Positions 18,233 through 27,096 of a stretch of 64,000 nt of DNA are shown piece by piece. The stretch comes from COE1 sp910588595. GTDB lineage: Bacteria; Bacillota; Clostridia; Lachnospirales; Lachnospiraceae. The stretch is from contig CARDBT010000015.1 of NCBI GenBank assembly GCA_948957135.1, positions 10,527 through 74,526 on the forward strand, in the 5' to 3' direction. The position numbers and the translations under genes are program-made. The notes under the pieces were generated by a model, which did not search any database, was not told where the DNA came from, and saw only the letters and a list, made by a program, of their open reading frames with translations. Position 1 is the first letter of the stretch. Every line of letters begins with the position of its first letter.

Positions 18233-18640
18233 ATGGAATATCATAAGAAAGCAAATTTGAAGGTGGAGTGCACTGCAACACAGGAGGATTTTGATTTTTT
18301 TGGAATTACTTTGGACGATATCATTGACAGGACGGAGTCCGGAATGTATTTTTTGAAGAAGGCTAAGGAGCTGTGTGCCATGACGCAGGGGGTGGTATGG
18401 ACAAATGTCGCATATACGCTCAATATCACAATGCTTCCTGATGGCAGTGTCTCTTTTGAGTTCAGCGAGTGTATCGAGGATTATGTCATGAGCCTGAGAC
18501 ATTCCCTTGCCATGGCTGACGAGGAGACGAGAGGACCGCTTGAGGAGTTCATCAGCGCACTCGAGGAGGCGGGCGAGGACGAGGGGCGCAGGCTTGTATC
18601 ACATTTTGAGAAAAACATCAAAGCGGAGCGGGTGAAGTAG
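18233..18640 (+). CDS. MecA-like adaptor, N-terminal domain form
   Basis: This 135-residue acidic protein resembles the N-terminal domain of the Clp adaptor MecA: TQEDFDFFGITLDDIIDRTESG, then FLKKAKELC and the strand LNITMLPDGSVSFEFSE (read in pieces). In MecA this part binds substrates, while the C-terminal half binds ClpC. Here the protein ends after about 50 further charged residues, so the ClpC-binding half is short or missing. A role in targeted proteolysis is inferred only. The start follows AGGAGGATGGGCAT. A terminator hairpin lies right before it. Confidence 0.65.
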   Translation: MEYHKKANLKVECTATQEDFDFFGITLDDIIDRTESGMYFLKKAKELCAMTQGVVWTNVAYTLNITMLPDGSVSFEFSECIEDYVMSLRHSLAMADEETRGPLEEFISALEEAGEDEGRRLVSHFEKNIKAERVK

Positions 18641-18686
18641 ACAAAATTTATAGACAAAATTTTACTCAAAAATTTTCAGAAAATAA

Positions 18687-18715
18687 TTTACATTTTTGAA
18701 ATTGTATAGTAGACT
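18687..18715 (+). promoter_or_regulatory. Predicted promoter
   Basis: TTTACA (18687-18692), 17 bases, TAGACT (18710-18715), about 100 bases before the small membrane protein gene at 18814. Confidence 0.5.
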
Positions 18716-18813
18716 GTAATATGAAAATAAAGACGGTCTAGTTGGGGGATGCCTGAGCAGGGGGGAGAAGATGCTGGATCGTTGTTCAATATGAAGTGGA
18801 GAAGGTGGATTTT

Positions 18814-19098
18814 ATGACAAAACAAAATAAAGTCTGTAAGATGTGGAAGCTGATGCTTGCGATGGTTGTGGGGGTGTTTGTATCAGTGTTCTCGTTTGGT
18901 GCGTTCAGTGCGCAGGCGGCGGAGACAACCGTGGAAAATGCGGTGGAGGAGCAGGCGCCGCAGGAGGGCAGCCAGGAGAATAACGGCGGTGCGGCACTGA
19001 TCCTGCTCATGGGCGGTATGCTGATCATCATTCTTGCAGTCGTGCTCTCGGTTGTCGGGACATTTGTATCATCGGCAGCGATCGCGGATGAGCTTTGA
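18814..19098 (+). CDS. Small exported membrane protein (94 aa)
   Basis: An N-terminal signal segment (about 10-33, ending FSAQAAE) is followed by a Glu/Gln-rich stretch (about 35-56) and a C-terminal membrane span (about 60-85). It would sit in the membrane with a short outside loop, or be cleaved after AQA. Ribosome site AAGGTGG precedes ATG 18814; the frame is open six codons earlier without support. I recognise no family. Confidence 0.72.
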   Translation: MTKQNKVCKMWKLMLAMVVGVFVSVFSFGAFSAQAAETTVENAVEEQAPQEGSQENNGGAALILLMGGMLIIILAVVLSVVGTFVSSAAIADEL

Positions 19099-19130
19099 TT
19101 CGCAGTAAAGAGTATTTTGTATTGGACAGG

Positions 19131-19167
19131 GATAAGGCGGAGACCGAAAGGTCTGCGTCTTATTTTT
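19131..19167 (+). terminator. Rho-independent terminator
   Basis: A stem of about 15 pairs with one mismatch: 19131-19145 (ending GGAGACC), loop GAAA, 19150-19164 (starting GGTCTGCG), followed by T residues. Confidence 0.8.
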
Positions 19168-19208
19168 GTTGCGCGGTCCCATGCGGAGGAAATTTCCTCA
19201 GATCCTTA

Positions 19209-19237
19209 TTTACATTTGTTACAGATTTTGCTAGTAT
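19209..19237 (+). promoter_or_regulatory. Predicted promoter of proS
   Basis: TTTACA (19209-19214), 17 bases, TAGTAT (19232-19237). The 129-base leader that follows shows no T-box motif that I can see. Confidence 0.55.
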
Positions 19238-19366
19238 AGAGAATAGTAGATAAAATTTATGGATGGCAAAACAGAAACAAGTGCAAAATAGGCTCCAGGA
19301 GTCTCTTTGTGCCTGATATTGCGAGAAGATTTTGGGGGACTGTCAAATAGAAAGGAAGAAAAGATA

Positions 19367-20806
19367 ATGGCAAATGACAAGAAATTAGTAGAGGCGATCA
19401 CGTCGATGGAGGAGGATTTTGCGCAGTGGTACACAGACGTGGTAAAAAAAGCGGAACTGTGTGACTATTCGAGCGTGAAAGGCTGCATGATCATCAAGCC
19501 TGCAGGCTATGCGATCTGGGAGCAGATCCAGCAGCAGCTTGATGCAGCGTTCAAGAAGACTGGAGTGGAAAATGTATACATGCCGATGTTTATACCGGAA
19601 AGCCTTCTGGAAAAAGAGAAGGATCATGTTGAGGGCTTTGCACCCGAGGTTGCGTGGGTGACGCACGGGGGACTAGAGCCCCTGCAGGAGAGACTGTGCG
19701 TGCGCCCTACCTCGGAGACGCTCTTTTGTGATTTTTACAGGAATGAAGTGCAGTCCTACAGGGATCTGCCGAAAGTATATAACCAGTGGTGTTCTGTTGT
19801 GCGCTGGGAGAAGACGACGAGACCTTTTTTGAGAAGCCGTGAGTTTTTGTGGCAGGAGGGGCACACTGTTCATGCAACAGCAGAGGAGGCTGAGGAGAGA
19901 ACGATCCAGATGCTGAATGTCTATGCGGATTTTGTGCGGGATGTGCTTGCGATCCCTGTGGTGAAGGGACAGAAGACCGATAAGGAGAAATTTGCAGGAG
20001 CGGAGGCTACCTATACAATAGAAGCGCTGATGCATGACGGCAAGGCATTGCAGTCAGGCACGAGCCACAACTTCGGAGATGGTTTTGCAAAGGCGTTTGA
20101 CATTCAGTTTACCGACAAGGATAATACGCTGAAATACTGTCATCAGACGTCATGGGGATTATCCACACGTATCATCGGTGCAGTGATCATGGTACACGGT
20201 GATGATTCCGGATTGAAGCTGCCGCCGAAAGTGGCGCCGACACAGATCATGGTTGTTCCGATCCAACAGAAGAAAGAGGGTGTGCTCGACAAGGCGTTTG
20301 AGCTAAAGAGCCGGTTATGGGACAAAGGATTCCGCGTGAAAGTGGATGATTCCGACAAGAGTCCGGGATGGAAGTTCAGCGAGTGCGAGATGCGCGGTGT
20401 TCCTTTTAGGATCGAGATCGGGCCGAAGGATATTGAGAATAACAAGTGCGTTTTTGTGCGCCGCGACACCAGGGAGAAGATCGAGGTCGGTCTTGACGAG
20501 GTTGAGACGAAGGCGGCTGAGCTTTTGGAAACGATCCAGTCAGACATGTACGAGGCGGCAAAGAAGCATCTTGAGACGCATATAAGTGATGCAGTGACAT
20601 GGGATGCTTTCTGCGATACGATCAACAACAAGCCGGGATTTGTCAGGGCAATGTGGTGCGGCGACCGCGCCTGCGAGGACAAGATCAAGGATGAGCTGAC
20701 AGCGACAAGCCGCTGTATGCCGTTTGAGCAGGAGCAGCTGAGTGAAAACTGCGTGTGCTGTGGGAAACCGGCCAAGAAGATGGTTTACTGGGGCAGGGCA
20801 TATTAG
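19367..20806 (+). CDS. proS: Prolyl-tRNA synthetase, archaeal/eukaryotic type
   Basis: This 479-residue class II synthetase charges tRNA-Pro. Motif 2 appears in VVRWEKTTRPFLRSREFLWQEGHT (read in parts) and motif 3 in the GLSTRIIGAVIMVHGDDSGL stretch. The anticodon-binding domain follows (VVPIQQKKEG onward), then the C-terminal zinc-binding domain of this type with MWCGDRACEDKIKDE and ENCVCCGKPA, ending in Tyr as these enzymes usually do. It lacks the bacterial editing insertion. The start is ATG 19367 after AAAGGAAG; a longer open frame to 19307 has no ribosome site. ackA follows 32 bases later and may be co-transcribed. Confidence 0.96.
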   Translation: MANDKKLVEAITSMEEDFAQWYTDVVKKAELCDYSSVKGCMIIKPAGYAIWEQIQQQLDAAFKKTGVENVYMPMFIPESLLEKEKDHVEGFAPEVAWVTHGGLEPLQERLCVRPTSETLFCDFYRNEVQSYRDLPKVYNQWCSVVRWEKTTRPFLRSREFLWQEGHTVHATAEEAEERTIQMLNVYADFVRDVLAIPVVKGQKTDKEKFAGAEATYTIEALMHDGKALQSGTSHNFGDGFAKAFDIQFTDKDNTLKYCHQTSWGLSTRIIGAVIMVHGDDSGLKLPPKVAPTQIMVVPIQQKKEGVLDKAFELKSRLWDKGFRVKVDDSDKSPGWKFSECEMRGVPFRIEIGPKDIENNKCVFVRRDTREKIEVGLDEVETKAAELLETIQSDMYEAAKKHLETHISDAVTWDAFCDTINNKPGFVRAMWCGDRACEDKIKDELTATSRCMPFEQEQLSENCVCCGKPAKKMVYWGRAY

Positions 20807-20838
20807 TACAACACAAATGAATCTATGGAGGAATCATC

Positions 20839-22032
20839 ATGAATATTTTAGTAATCAATTGCGGAAGCTCTTCGCTCAAATACCAGCTGATCGACAGCGG
20901 CACGGAAGAGGTTCTGGCAAAAGGGCTCTGTGAGCGTATTGGTATTGATGGAAGTGTACTTACACACACGCCTGCAGGTAAGGATAAGGTAAAGATAGAG
21001 ACACCGATGCCCAATCATACCGTGGCAGTCAAGCTTGTGATCGATGCACTGACCGATGCAGAACACGGTGTGGTCAAGTCGCTCGACGAGATCAATGCAG
21101 TTGGCCACCGTGTGGTACATGGCGGAGAGAAGTTTGCCTCTTCTGTAGTCATCAATGACGAAGTGCTGGGGGCGATCGAGGAGTGCAATGATCTGGCACC
21201 GCTCCACAATCCGGCAAACCTGATCGGGATCAATTCCTGCAGGGAGATCATGCCGGATGTTCCGATGGTTGCAGTGTTTGACACCGCATTTCATCAGACA
21301 ATGCCGGAGAAGGCGTATCTGTATGGGCTGCCTTATGAATATTATGAGAAGTACAAGATCCGCCGCTATGGTTTTCACGGTACAAGCCATGACTATGTGT
21401 CGGCAAGGGCGGCAGAGATCCTCGGCAAGACAAGGGATACGTTGAAGATCATTGTATGCCATCTGGGAAATGGCGGTTCTGTGTCGGCGGTGGACCATGG
21501 AAAGTGTGTGGATACCTCAATGGGGCTGACTCCGCTCGAGGGCATCATCATGGGGACACGTTCCGGCAGTATCGATCCGGCGATCTGTGATTTTATCTGT
21601 CAGAAGGAGCATCTTACGTCCGCAGAGATGAACAGTATCCTGAACAAAAAGTCCGGCGTGCTCGGCATGTCAAAGGTTTCGTCTGATTTCAGGGATATCG
21701 AGGCCGCGGCAAACGATGGCAACACACTTGCCGAAGTGACATTGGATGCGTTTTATTACAGTGTGGCGAAGTACATAGGTGCTTATGCGGCAGCTATGAA
21801 CGGTGTGGATGCGATCGCATTTACAGCAGGTGTGGGTGAGAATAATGTTTTGGGGCGCGCTGAGATTGCGAAATATCTGGGCTATCTCGGAACAGAGATC
21901 GACGCGGAGAAGAACAATGTCAGGGGCGAGGACAGAGTGATCTCCACGGATGAAAGTAAGGTAGCACTTCTGTGCGTACCTACAAACGAGGAGCTTGCGA
22001 TCGCAAGACAGACGGCATCGCTTGTGAAATAA
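20839..22032 (+). CDS. ackA: Acetate kinase
   Basis: This 397-residue enzyme makes ATP and acetate from acetyl phosphate, the last step of acetogenic energy conservation in fermenters. Motifs are NCGSSSLKYQL at the N-terminus, FHGTSHDYVS, GNGGSVSAV, GLTPLEGIIMGTRSGSIDP and FTAGVGENN. Length is standard. The start follows TGGAGGAATCATC. Phosphotransacetylase, which often lies directly upstream, is not here; proS takes that place. A long hairpin closes the unit. Confidence 0.97.
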   Translation: MNILVINCGSSSLKYQLIDSGTEEVLAKGLCERIGIDGSVLTHTPAGKDKVKIETPMPNHTVAVKLVIDALTDAEHGVVKSLDEINAVGHRVVHGGEKFASSVVINDEVLGAIEECNDLAPLHNPANLIGINSCREIMPDVPMVAVFDTAFHQTMPEKAYLYGLPYEYYEKYKIRRYGFHGTSHDYVSARAAEILGKTRDTLKIIVCHLGNGGSVSAVDHGKCVDTSMGLTPLEGIIMGTRSGSIDPAICDFICQKEHLTSAEMNSILNKKSGVLGMSKVSSDFRDIEAAANDGNTLAEVTLDAFYYSVAKYIGAYAAAMNGVDAIAFTAGVGENNVLGRAEIAKYLGYLGTEIDAEKNNVRGEDRVISTDESKVALLCVPTNEELAIARQTASLVK

Positions 22033-22038
22033 GAGAAA

Positions 22039-22080
22039 AGGATTGACCAGGATCAAATATGCGAGATCCTGGTCAATCCT
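22039..22080. terminator. Long hairpin between convergent genes
   Basis: AGGATTGACCAGGATC (22039-22054) pairs perfectly with GATCCTGGTCAATCCT (22065-22080). The T tract is weak on both strands (GCATTT on plus, CTTTTCTCTT on minus), but the position between ackA and a convergent gene argues for termination. Confidence 0.75.
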
Positions 22081-22116
22081 GCATTTAGAGGTTAAATGAT
22101 AAGGGCATATGTCTTA

Positions 22117-23148
22117 TCAGTCTGCCAGATCAGGTGAGGCGGGGAGGCTGATCGTATCACGATAGACCAATGCACATGCGGCAGTGGGATAATCTGTTGT
22201 GAAGGTCAGCGTTGTGTCGTTCTGGTCCTCGTCCTCCAAAATATTTACCACACCGTTTCCAAGCTGGATCAGCGAAAATTGTCTTCCCGGAAATTGAAAA
22301 GCCGCGGGAATCGTCATGACATAAGTCACGGGTGCGGAAGTCTTTGTCACGGTGCCTTTTGAGCTTGATACAGACATGTTGTAGGCGGCTGCATAAGTGG
22401 CGTCACCAAGGACAATAGAAAATACTTCCAGCGCTGCCTTGCCCTGTTGTCTGCATTGGATATGTGCGTGCATACTGGCATCCGGCTTGTGAGATTGAAA
22501 TTCTATAACACTGGGATAATCGGGGATCGGATAATTCGGATTGCTGTATGTTGTCAGTGCGTCCATCGGTGAAAGATCGATGATCTTCGGTGACACGGAA
22601 TGCTGTACCCAGCCTATCATATAGTAGTTTGCGAGGGAAAAACGATACACGCCATTATAGTTCTGCATAAAGGCTGCGATACTGTCAAGGCTGGTGTATG
22701 GAACATTTCCGATATTGCGGCTGACGATGTTTGTGCCAGTGATATCAAAGATGCATTCCGGGGCAGCGCCGGCAAAGGCAGTGGGACTTTCTATAAAAGT
22801 GCCTGCGGACATGGTTACACGGTATAGGTATTTCATGTTGGAAAATGCTTCCGCCCCGATCGAGGTGACACTGTCAGCGATCACGAGTGACCGTATCGTT
22901 CTGTTGTGCCACGGTCTGTTTCCGAGATGGTCGCGATCATATTCGGGAATCGCGCCATGTCCCTGAATATATAAGGTTTCACCTTGAAGCTTTGCGATAA
23001 GCTCGGTTTCCGAGCCTTCTGTATAGTGCCAGATTTCTGAGCCGCTCTCCTGGATCCAGGTAGAATTGGCTGACGCCATAACATTTGACGGTACTGCAAG
23101 TGATGCGAGCATGGCGCAGATTGTTAAAATTCCAAGCAGTTTTTTCAT
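22117..23148 (-). CDS. Secreted leucine-rich-repeat (BspA-like) protein
   Basis: A 343-residue exported protein. Residues 1-26 form a signal peptide (KKLLGILTICAMLASLAVP, then VMASA). A short BspA/TpLRR-type repeat region (about 85-130: IRSLVIADSVTSIGAEAFSN and LYRVTMSAGTF) follows, then a region of unknown fold. The last 45 residues (GNGVVNILEDEDQNDTTLTF onward) match the end of the secreted protein at 23889. Start ATG 23148 follows AAAAGGAG; the open frame extends upstream into an inserted MITE (MAGMIFQTRSR), which is not native. It is probably surface-exposed or secreted; the ligand is not known. Confidence 0.82.
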   Translation of the reverse strand: MKKLLGILTICAMLASLAVPSNVMASANSTWIQESGSEIWHYTEGSETELIAKLQGETLYIQGHGAIPEYDRDHLGNRPWHNRTIRSLVIADSVTSIGAEAFSNMKYLYRVTMSAGTFIESPTAFAGAAPECIFDITGTNIVSRNIGNVPYTSLDSIAAFMQNYNGVYRFSLANYYMIGWVQHSVSPKIIDLSPMDALTTYSNPNYPIPDYPSVIEFQSHKPDASMHAHIQCRQQGKAALEVFSIVLGDATYAAAYNMSVSSSKGTVTKTSAPVTYVMTIPAAFQFPGRQFSLIQLGNGVVNILEDEDQNDTTLTFTTDYPTAACALVYRDTISLPASPDLAD

Positions 23149-23197
23149 ATCATCGATTCTCCTTTTTATGAAATGAGATAATAGTATCCTAATCCTT

Positions 23198-23226
23198 ATT
23201 TTACAAGTAAGCACATGACATGTCAA
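23198..23226 (-). promoter_or_regulatory. Promoter of the LRR protein gene
   Basis: On the minus strand TTGACA (23226-23221) and TAAAAT (23203-23198) are separated by 17 bases, 50 bases before the start codon. Confidence 0.75.
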
Positions 23227-23255
23227 TTGAATACGACCCCAAATTTCGGTGTATT

Positions 23256-23576
23256 TGTAACAGTTCAGCCTAGAGCGTGTTTGAAAAATCATTCCCGCCA
23301 CCTATACGCCCCACTTTGCGTGATATTTGCACCGCATTCAGTCGACGTAGCCCGCTACGCCTCCTTCATTTGGCACAAATCTCCCACAAACTGTGACGTA
23401 CATCTGACGGAAAGCATTTTTCAAACACGCTCTAGGACTTCGCACTACGCTGCGAAGTCCGTGAGAAAGCATAGCGGCCTAGATGCATCAAGCCACGGTA
23501 CGTGGCTTTGACACCGCGAAGCAGTTTTTGCATGGCTTGATGCTTGTAACAGGAAGCCGAAGGTCGAACTGTTACA
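23256..23576. repeat. Palindromic repeat family 2, copy A, interrupted by a MITE
   Basis: The ends TGTAACAGTTCAGCC (23256-23270) and the inverse GAACTGTTACA (23566-23576) bound the element. Inside are hairpins such as GGACTTCGC-GCGAAGTCC and GCATCAAGCCA with its inverse. The part 23436-23576 matches, on the opposite strand, the copy at 60196-60343. MITE copy 2 sits inside it near the left end. Confidence 0.78.
23270..23435. mobile_element. CTAG-bounded MITE, copy 2 (166 bp)
   Basis: CTAGAGCGTGTTTGAAAAA at the left and the inverse with CTAG at the right. It lacks both extra hairpins seen in copies 1 and 4. The flanks join as GTTCAGCC-TA-GGACTTC when it is removed, matching GTTCAGCC-CA-GGACTTC in the uninterrupted copy near 60330 (minus strand), so the insertion duplicated a TA. 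Confidence 0.88.
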
Positions 23577-23819
23577 TGTATTTATAGACCGCCCTCCCTG
23601 GAATTAAGTGGGAATTTTGGTGTAAAAAGGGAAATCATACAAATACAATGCGTGTTTTTGCCCTGATGTGACTGTCAAGTTTCCGTGATTATTACATATT
23701 CCAAGGTTGTTTCACTGGCAATAAAACCACAAAATTCATTAAAAATAGAAGTATTGCAGATGCTGATTTGGAAGTTATTCATAAAAATGAGATGGCGCCG
23801 TAAAAAAAGAGTAAATCAG

Positions 23820-23848
23820 TTGAAAAAAAAGCAAACGTATATTATAAT
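23820..23848 (+). promoter_or_regulatory. Strong promoter of the secreted protein gene
   Basis: TTGAAA (23820-23825), 17 bases, TATAAT (23843-23848). The 230 bases between the repeats and this promoter hold nothing else I can identify. Confidence 0.82.
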
Positions 23849-23888
23849 AACAATTGGTCATATAAGACGTAGAGAAGGAGGATATAAC

Positions 23889-24512
23889 ATGAAACTTAAA
23901 AAATTTCTTGCTGCAACACTTGCAGCGACGATGGTAATGTCATCTGCTATGACAGTATGTGCTGGTTACTACGATTCAAGCGCTAGCTCTTCTGAGAGCA
24001 CAACAGTATCAGAGGATGTGAAGGCTGCAAATGTGCCAATCGCTGTAGCTGGAACGAATGTAACAACAACAATAGCAGGCGGTTACGCAGCAAAGTCTGT
24101 ACAGGGAACAGCTGTTACTACACCACTTGCTCAGGTAAAGGCGAACTTAGGTCTCAAGGACGGGCAGGTACCGGCGATCACAATTTATGATACAGATCCG
24201 GCAAAGAGCCCGGCAGCTATGGCATGTGTAAATGCAGCAGTAGAGGCTATGGGAGCAGGCGCAGAGGCAGTTGCGGTTCTGAACATCAACCTTTATGCAA
24301 AGGAGAACAACAACGTTGTGACACTTGAGGATGGCAGCGTGGCAATGGTAACTGGTCTTCCTAAGAACGCTGATCTTACAAAGACATACTCAGTTGTCTG
24401 CGTACAGCCAGGCGGAGTAGTTACGATTCTTGAAGATCTCGACAGCAATCCTGCAACAGTTACTTTCGATGTGCAGGCTGGTATCGGCACATATGCACTT
24501 GTAGCACAATAA
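23889..24512 (+). CDS. Secreted protein of unknown function
   Basis: A 207-residue exported protein with a signal peptide (MKLKKFLAATLAATMVMSS, cleavage near VCAG). A Ser/Thr-rich segment (about 30-45) and an Ala/Val-rich domain follow. The last 40 residues (GGVVTILEDLDSNPATVTF, then GTYALVAQ) match the C-terminus of the divergent LRR protein, which suggests a shared small beta domain. Start ATG 23889 follows AGAAGGAGG. The strong promoter and the codon choice (frequent GCA, ACA, GTA) suggest high expression. No enzymatic motif is seen. Confidence 0.8.
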   Translation: MKLKKFLAATLAATMVMSSAMTVCAGYYDSSASSSESTTVSEDVKAANVPIAVAGTNVTTTIAGGYAAKSVQGTAVTTPLAQVKANLGLKDGQVPAITIYDTDPAKSPAAMACVNAAVEAMGAGAEAVAVLNINLYAKENNNVVTLEDGSVAMVTGLPKNADLTKTYSVVCVQPGGVVTILEDLDSNPATVTFDVQAGIGTYALVAQ

Positions 24513-24520
24513 ACAAGTAA

Positions 24521-24564
24521 AACAGATTCCGGTATGGTGTACTGCCACACCGGAATTATCTGTT
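24521..24564 (+). terminator. Probable terminator hairpin
   Basis: AACAGATTCCGGT pairs with ACCGGAATTATCTGTT with small bulges. The T-rich stretch TTTTGTTT follows about 8 bases later, so termination is likely but not ideal. Confidence 0.55.
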
Positions 24565-24660
24565 AGAAGATTTTGTTTACTCTTCAATAAAGCAGTGTGA
24601 TCATATAAAATGTTGCAGTGTGGACTGCGTTCGTTAACAAACAGGGGGAGTTTTTAGAAG

Positions 24661-26340
24661 ATGAAAGCATGGTGTATACGGAGAAGATACGATATACTGT
24701 TTACACTGCTTTTGTTCTGTATCGCATGCCATGGCATAAGCAAGAGCTACGGATTCTACTTTCCGGCCGATGAGTTTGGTTACTGGTCCTACGCAGCCAG
24801 GCTTGCCGGATATGACTGGTCGGACATTGCATCATTAGGTTCTTATTATTCTTATGGGTACAGTCTTATTCTACTCCCTGTTTTTGTTATATTTAAAAGC
24901 GGAATCGCCGCATACCGTGCAGCTATGTTTGTAAATTTTGCACTGCTTGCAGCATGTTTTTTTATTTTGCAGAAGATGGGAAAAACATTCTGTGCCGCAG
25001 TGGCAGTCTTTTATCCCACGTGGTTATTTTATGCGGGAACAACTTTTACTGAAACGCTGCTTGTTACACTGTATCTTGTTATATGTCTGTCTTTTTTGAA
25101 ATATCTTCAGACGAATAAAAGACAGTATCTGGCACTCATGCTCATCACAATGCTTTATATGTATTGTGTGCATCGGCGTGCGATCGGGGTTCTGGTGTCC
25201 GGGATCCTTGTTTTATTGATATACAGTGTCCGCAGAGGTGGAAAAAAGGTAAAATATGCGCTGGTGCTGATCACAGGACTGGCGTTTGTGTTTGCGGCAG
25301 GGCTGCTGATCACAAACTATTGGACAAGTCTGATGCATGCGGCTGCAGAAGACGGATTAAAAAATATAAACAGTTATGCAGGGCAGATCCGTAAGATCCT
25401 GGCTGTTTTTACAAAAGAAGGCTTCATCAATCTGATGATCAGTGTGTCAGGTAAAATATTGTATCTCGGGTGGGCAAGTTTTGGATTGGCGTATTTTGGA
25501 TTGGCGTACACCATAAAGCGGGTGAGGGAGAAGAAATATTTTCCGCTGTTTGTGCTGCTTTCAACACTGGCGGCGCTGATGATCTCTGCCATTTATACAA
25601 TATATCCAGGGCGTGTTGATACACTGACATATGGTCGCTACCATGAATATGTGATGCCTGTACTGATCATGATGGGCATAAAGGAATTGCGCAAAAAGAG
25701 CATGTCGGCAAGAGGGACTGCATCCGGCATAGCAGTAATGATTGTGCTTGAGGCAGCGCTGACATGGATGGTTACGATCAGCCTGCGCAGGTATGGACAG
25801 AGATCCTTTTTTGGAAATACGATATGTGGGATCAGCTGGCTCTATGATCCGGAAAATTTTGAGCCCGTTTCGTTTTACTGGCGGGTGTATCTGGTGTATA
25901 TAGTACTGACTGCCATGGTATGCATGGGAATATGGTGGATAGGCAGGCGCAGGGGCAGAGAGGTTTTTCTGATGTTCCTGGTGACGGTACAGATCATAAT
26001 CGGTATACGGCTGTCAACAATGTATATTGACGCCTCGAGGTCGGCGTGTTATAGGGATACATTGCTCATGCAGAGAATACAGGAACTCAATCCTGACGGC
26101 AGCAGGGAAGTATTCTATAGCACTGAAGGAGAGGATTATGGAAATATTGGTATTTTGCAGTTTATGATGCGGGAGACGCAGATAAATATTGTCAAAAAAG
26201 ATTATGACCTGGACAGTCAGACGCAGACAGACCTGCTGCTGATCGATTTTCGCAGCGATCAGGGATCGGTGTTGGAAGAAAAGTATGACAGTCATATAAC
26301 GACGGGGCATTTTACACTATATTATAATGAGAATGAGTAA
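24661..26340 (+). CDS. Polytopic membrane glycosyltransferase-like protein (GT-C type)
   Basis: A 559-residue protein with about 12 predicted membrane spans. The first outside loop has FPADEFGYWSYAARLAG near residue 34, an acidic pair in the position where GT39-like (ArnT/PMT) lipid-linked sugar transferases keep their catalytic Asp. The last 90 residues are soluble. The family uses polyprenyl-phosphate sugars as donors outside the cell; donor and acceptor are not known here. The start follows GGGGGAG. It is the first gene of the long surface-polysaccharide cluster. Confidence 0.75.
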   Translation: MKAWCIRRRYDILFTLLLFCIACHGISKSYGFYFPADEFGYWSYAARLAGYDWSDIASLGSYYSYGYSLILLPVFVIFKSGIAAYRAAMFVNFALLAACFFILQKMGKTFCAAVAVFYPTWLFYAGTTFTETLLVTLYLVICLSFLKYLQTNKRQYLALMLITMLYMYCVHRRAIGVLVSGILVLLIYSVRRGGKKVKYALVLITGLAFVFAAGLLITNYWTSLMHAAAEDGLKNINSYAGQIRKILAVFTKEGFINLMISVSGKILYLGWASFGLAYFGLAYTIKRVREKKYFPLFVLLSTLAALMISAIYTIYPGRVDTLTYGRYHEYVMPVLIMMGIKELRKKSMSARGTASGIAVMIVLEAALTWMVTISLRRYGQRSFFGNTICGISWLYDPENFEPVSFYWRVYLVYIVLTAMVCMGIWWIGRRRGREVFLMFLVTVQIIIGIRLSTMYIDASRSACYRDTLLMQRIQELNPDGSREVFYSTEGEDYGNIGILQFMMRETQINIVKKDYDLDSQTQTDLLLIDFRSDQGSVLEEKYDSHITTGHFTLYYNENE

Positions 26341-26364
26341 GAAACGAGTGAATGGGGGAACGAT

Positions 26365-27096
26365 ATGAAAAAGAGCTTGGGAAGAATAGTAAGCGTTTTA
26401 TGCATACTGCTTGTGATGGGCATGACAGTATGTGCAGCGGACGTTGAGAATATAAAGAAAAATAAAGTATTACAGACAAACAGCGATGTGGAACTTCACG
26501 AGGCGCCGGATGCCGCTTCTGCCGTAACAGGCACACTTTCAGCCGCAACCCCGGTGATCGTCAAGGAGGACGCGAAAGATGGGTGGTGTATGGTCGCATA
26601 CCAGGAAACCGTGGGGTATGTGCAAGTGACCAGCCTGGGACTGCTTGGCAGTCAGATTGCCCCTGCTGTATCAGAGGCGCAAAATGTGACAGGGAATGAG
26701 GCAGCACCGCCTGCCGGGTCAGCACAGGATAATGGAGTGCAGTCGTCTGACGGGGCGGCACTTGACAATGGCGAACAGCCGGCCGTCGGGGCAGCGCAGG
26801 ATAATGGAGAACAGGCAGCTGCAGGAGCAGCGCAGGATAACGGGACGCAGTCATCTGACGATATAGTGCAGAATGACGCGACACAGGATGTACCTGCAAA
26901 TGTGAATTCTCTCGATGAGGAGTTTAAAAGCGTACAGGAACAAAATCTGCTGTCATTTCAGGAAGCGGAGGCTGCAAAGGCGAGAGAAAAATCAGATAAA
27001 GTATGGAAAGTCATCATTGCAGTGTTGGTGGTAGCGATCTTTGCGGTAGGAATTGTCACGACACTAGGAAATAAGGGGAAAAAGAAAAAACAATGA
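26365..27096 (+). CDS. Exported SH3-domain protein with repeat linker and C-terminal anchor
   Basis: A 243-residue protein with a signal segment (1-24), a bacterial SH3-like domain (about 33-92, LQTNSDVELHEAPDAAS and GWCMVAYQETVGYV), a low-complexity linker with four or five imperfect repeats of about 14 residues around AAQDNGEQ/DNGVQSSDG (about 113-172), a charged helix and a membrane span (about 213-232) with a Lys-rich end. This layout suggests a wall-binding domain held off the membrane by a flexible stalk. Its stop overlaps the next start by four bases (ATGA), so it is translationally coupled to a GT2 gene. Confidence 0.8.
   Translation: MKKSLGRIVSVLCILLVMGMTVCAADVENIKKNKVLQTNSDVELHEAPDAASAVTGTLSAATPVIVKEDAKDGWCMVAYQETVGYVQVTSLGLLGSQIAPAVSEAQNVTGNEAAPPAGSAQDNGVQSSDGAALDNGEQPAVGAAQDNGEQAAAGAAQDNGTQSSDDIVQNDATQDVPANVNSLDEEFKSVQEQNLLSFQEAEAAKAREKSDKVWKVIIAVLVVAIFAVGIVTTLGNKGKKKKQ

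Noticed and set aside
19238..19366. T-box or other riboswitch before proS
   Set aside because: The leader is only about 130 bases and I find no T-box sequence or antiterminator.
22117..23301. Extended LRR protein starting inside the MITE
   Set aside because: The extension crosses the gene's own predicted promoter and MITE end; a signal peptide begins at 23148.
23436..23576. CRISPR-like repeats
   Set aside because: The repeated units are inverted and not evenly spaced; they form hairpins of a dispersed repeat.
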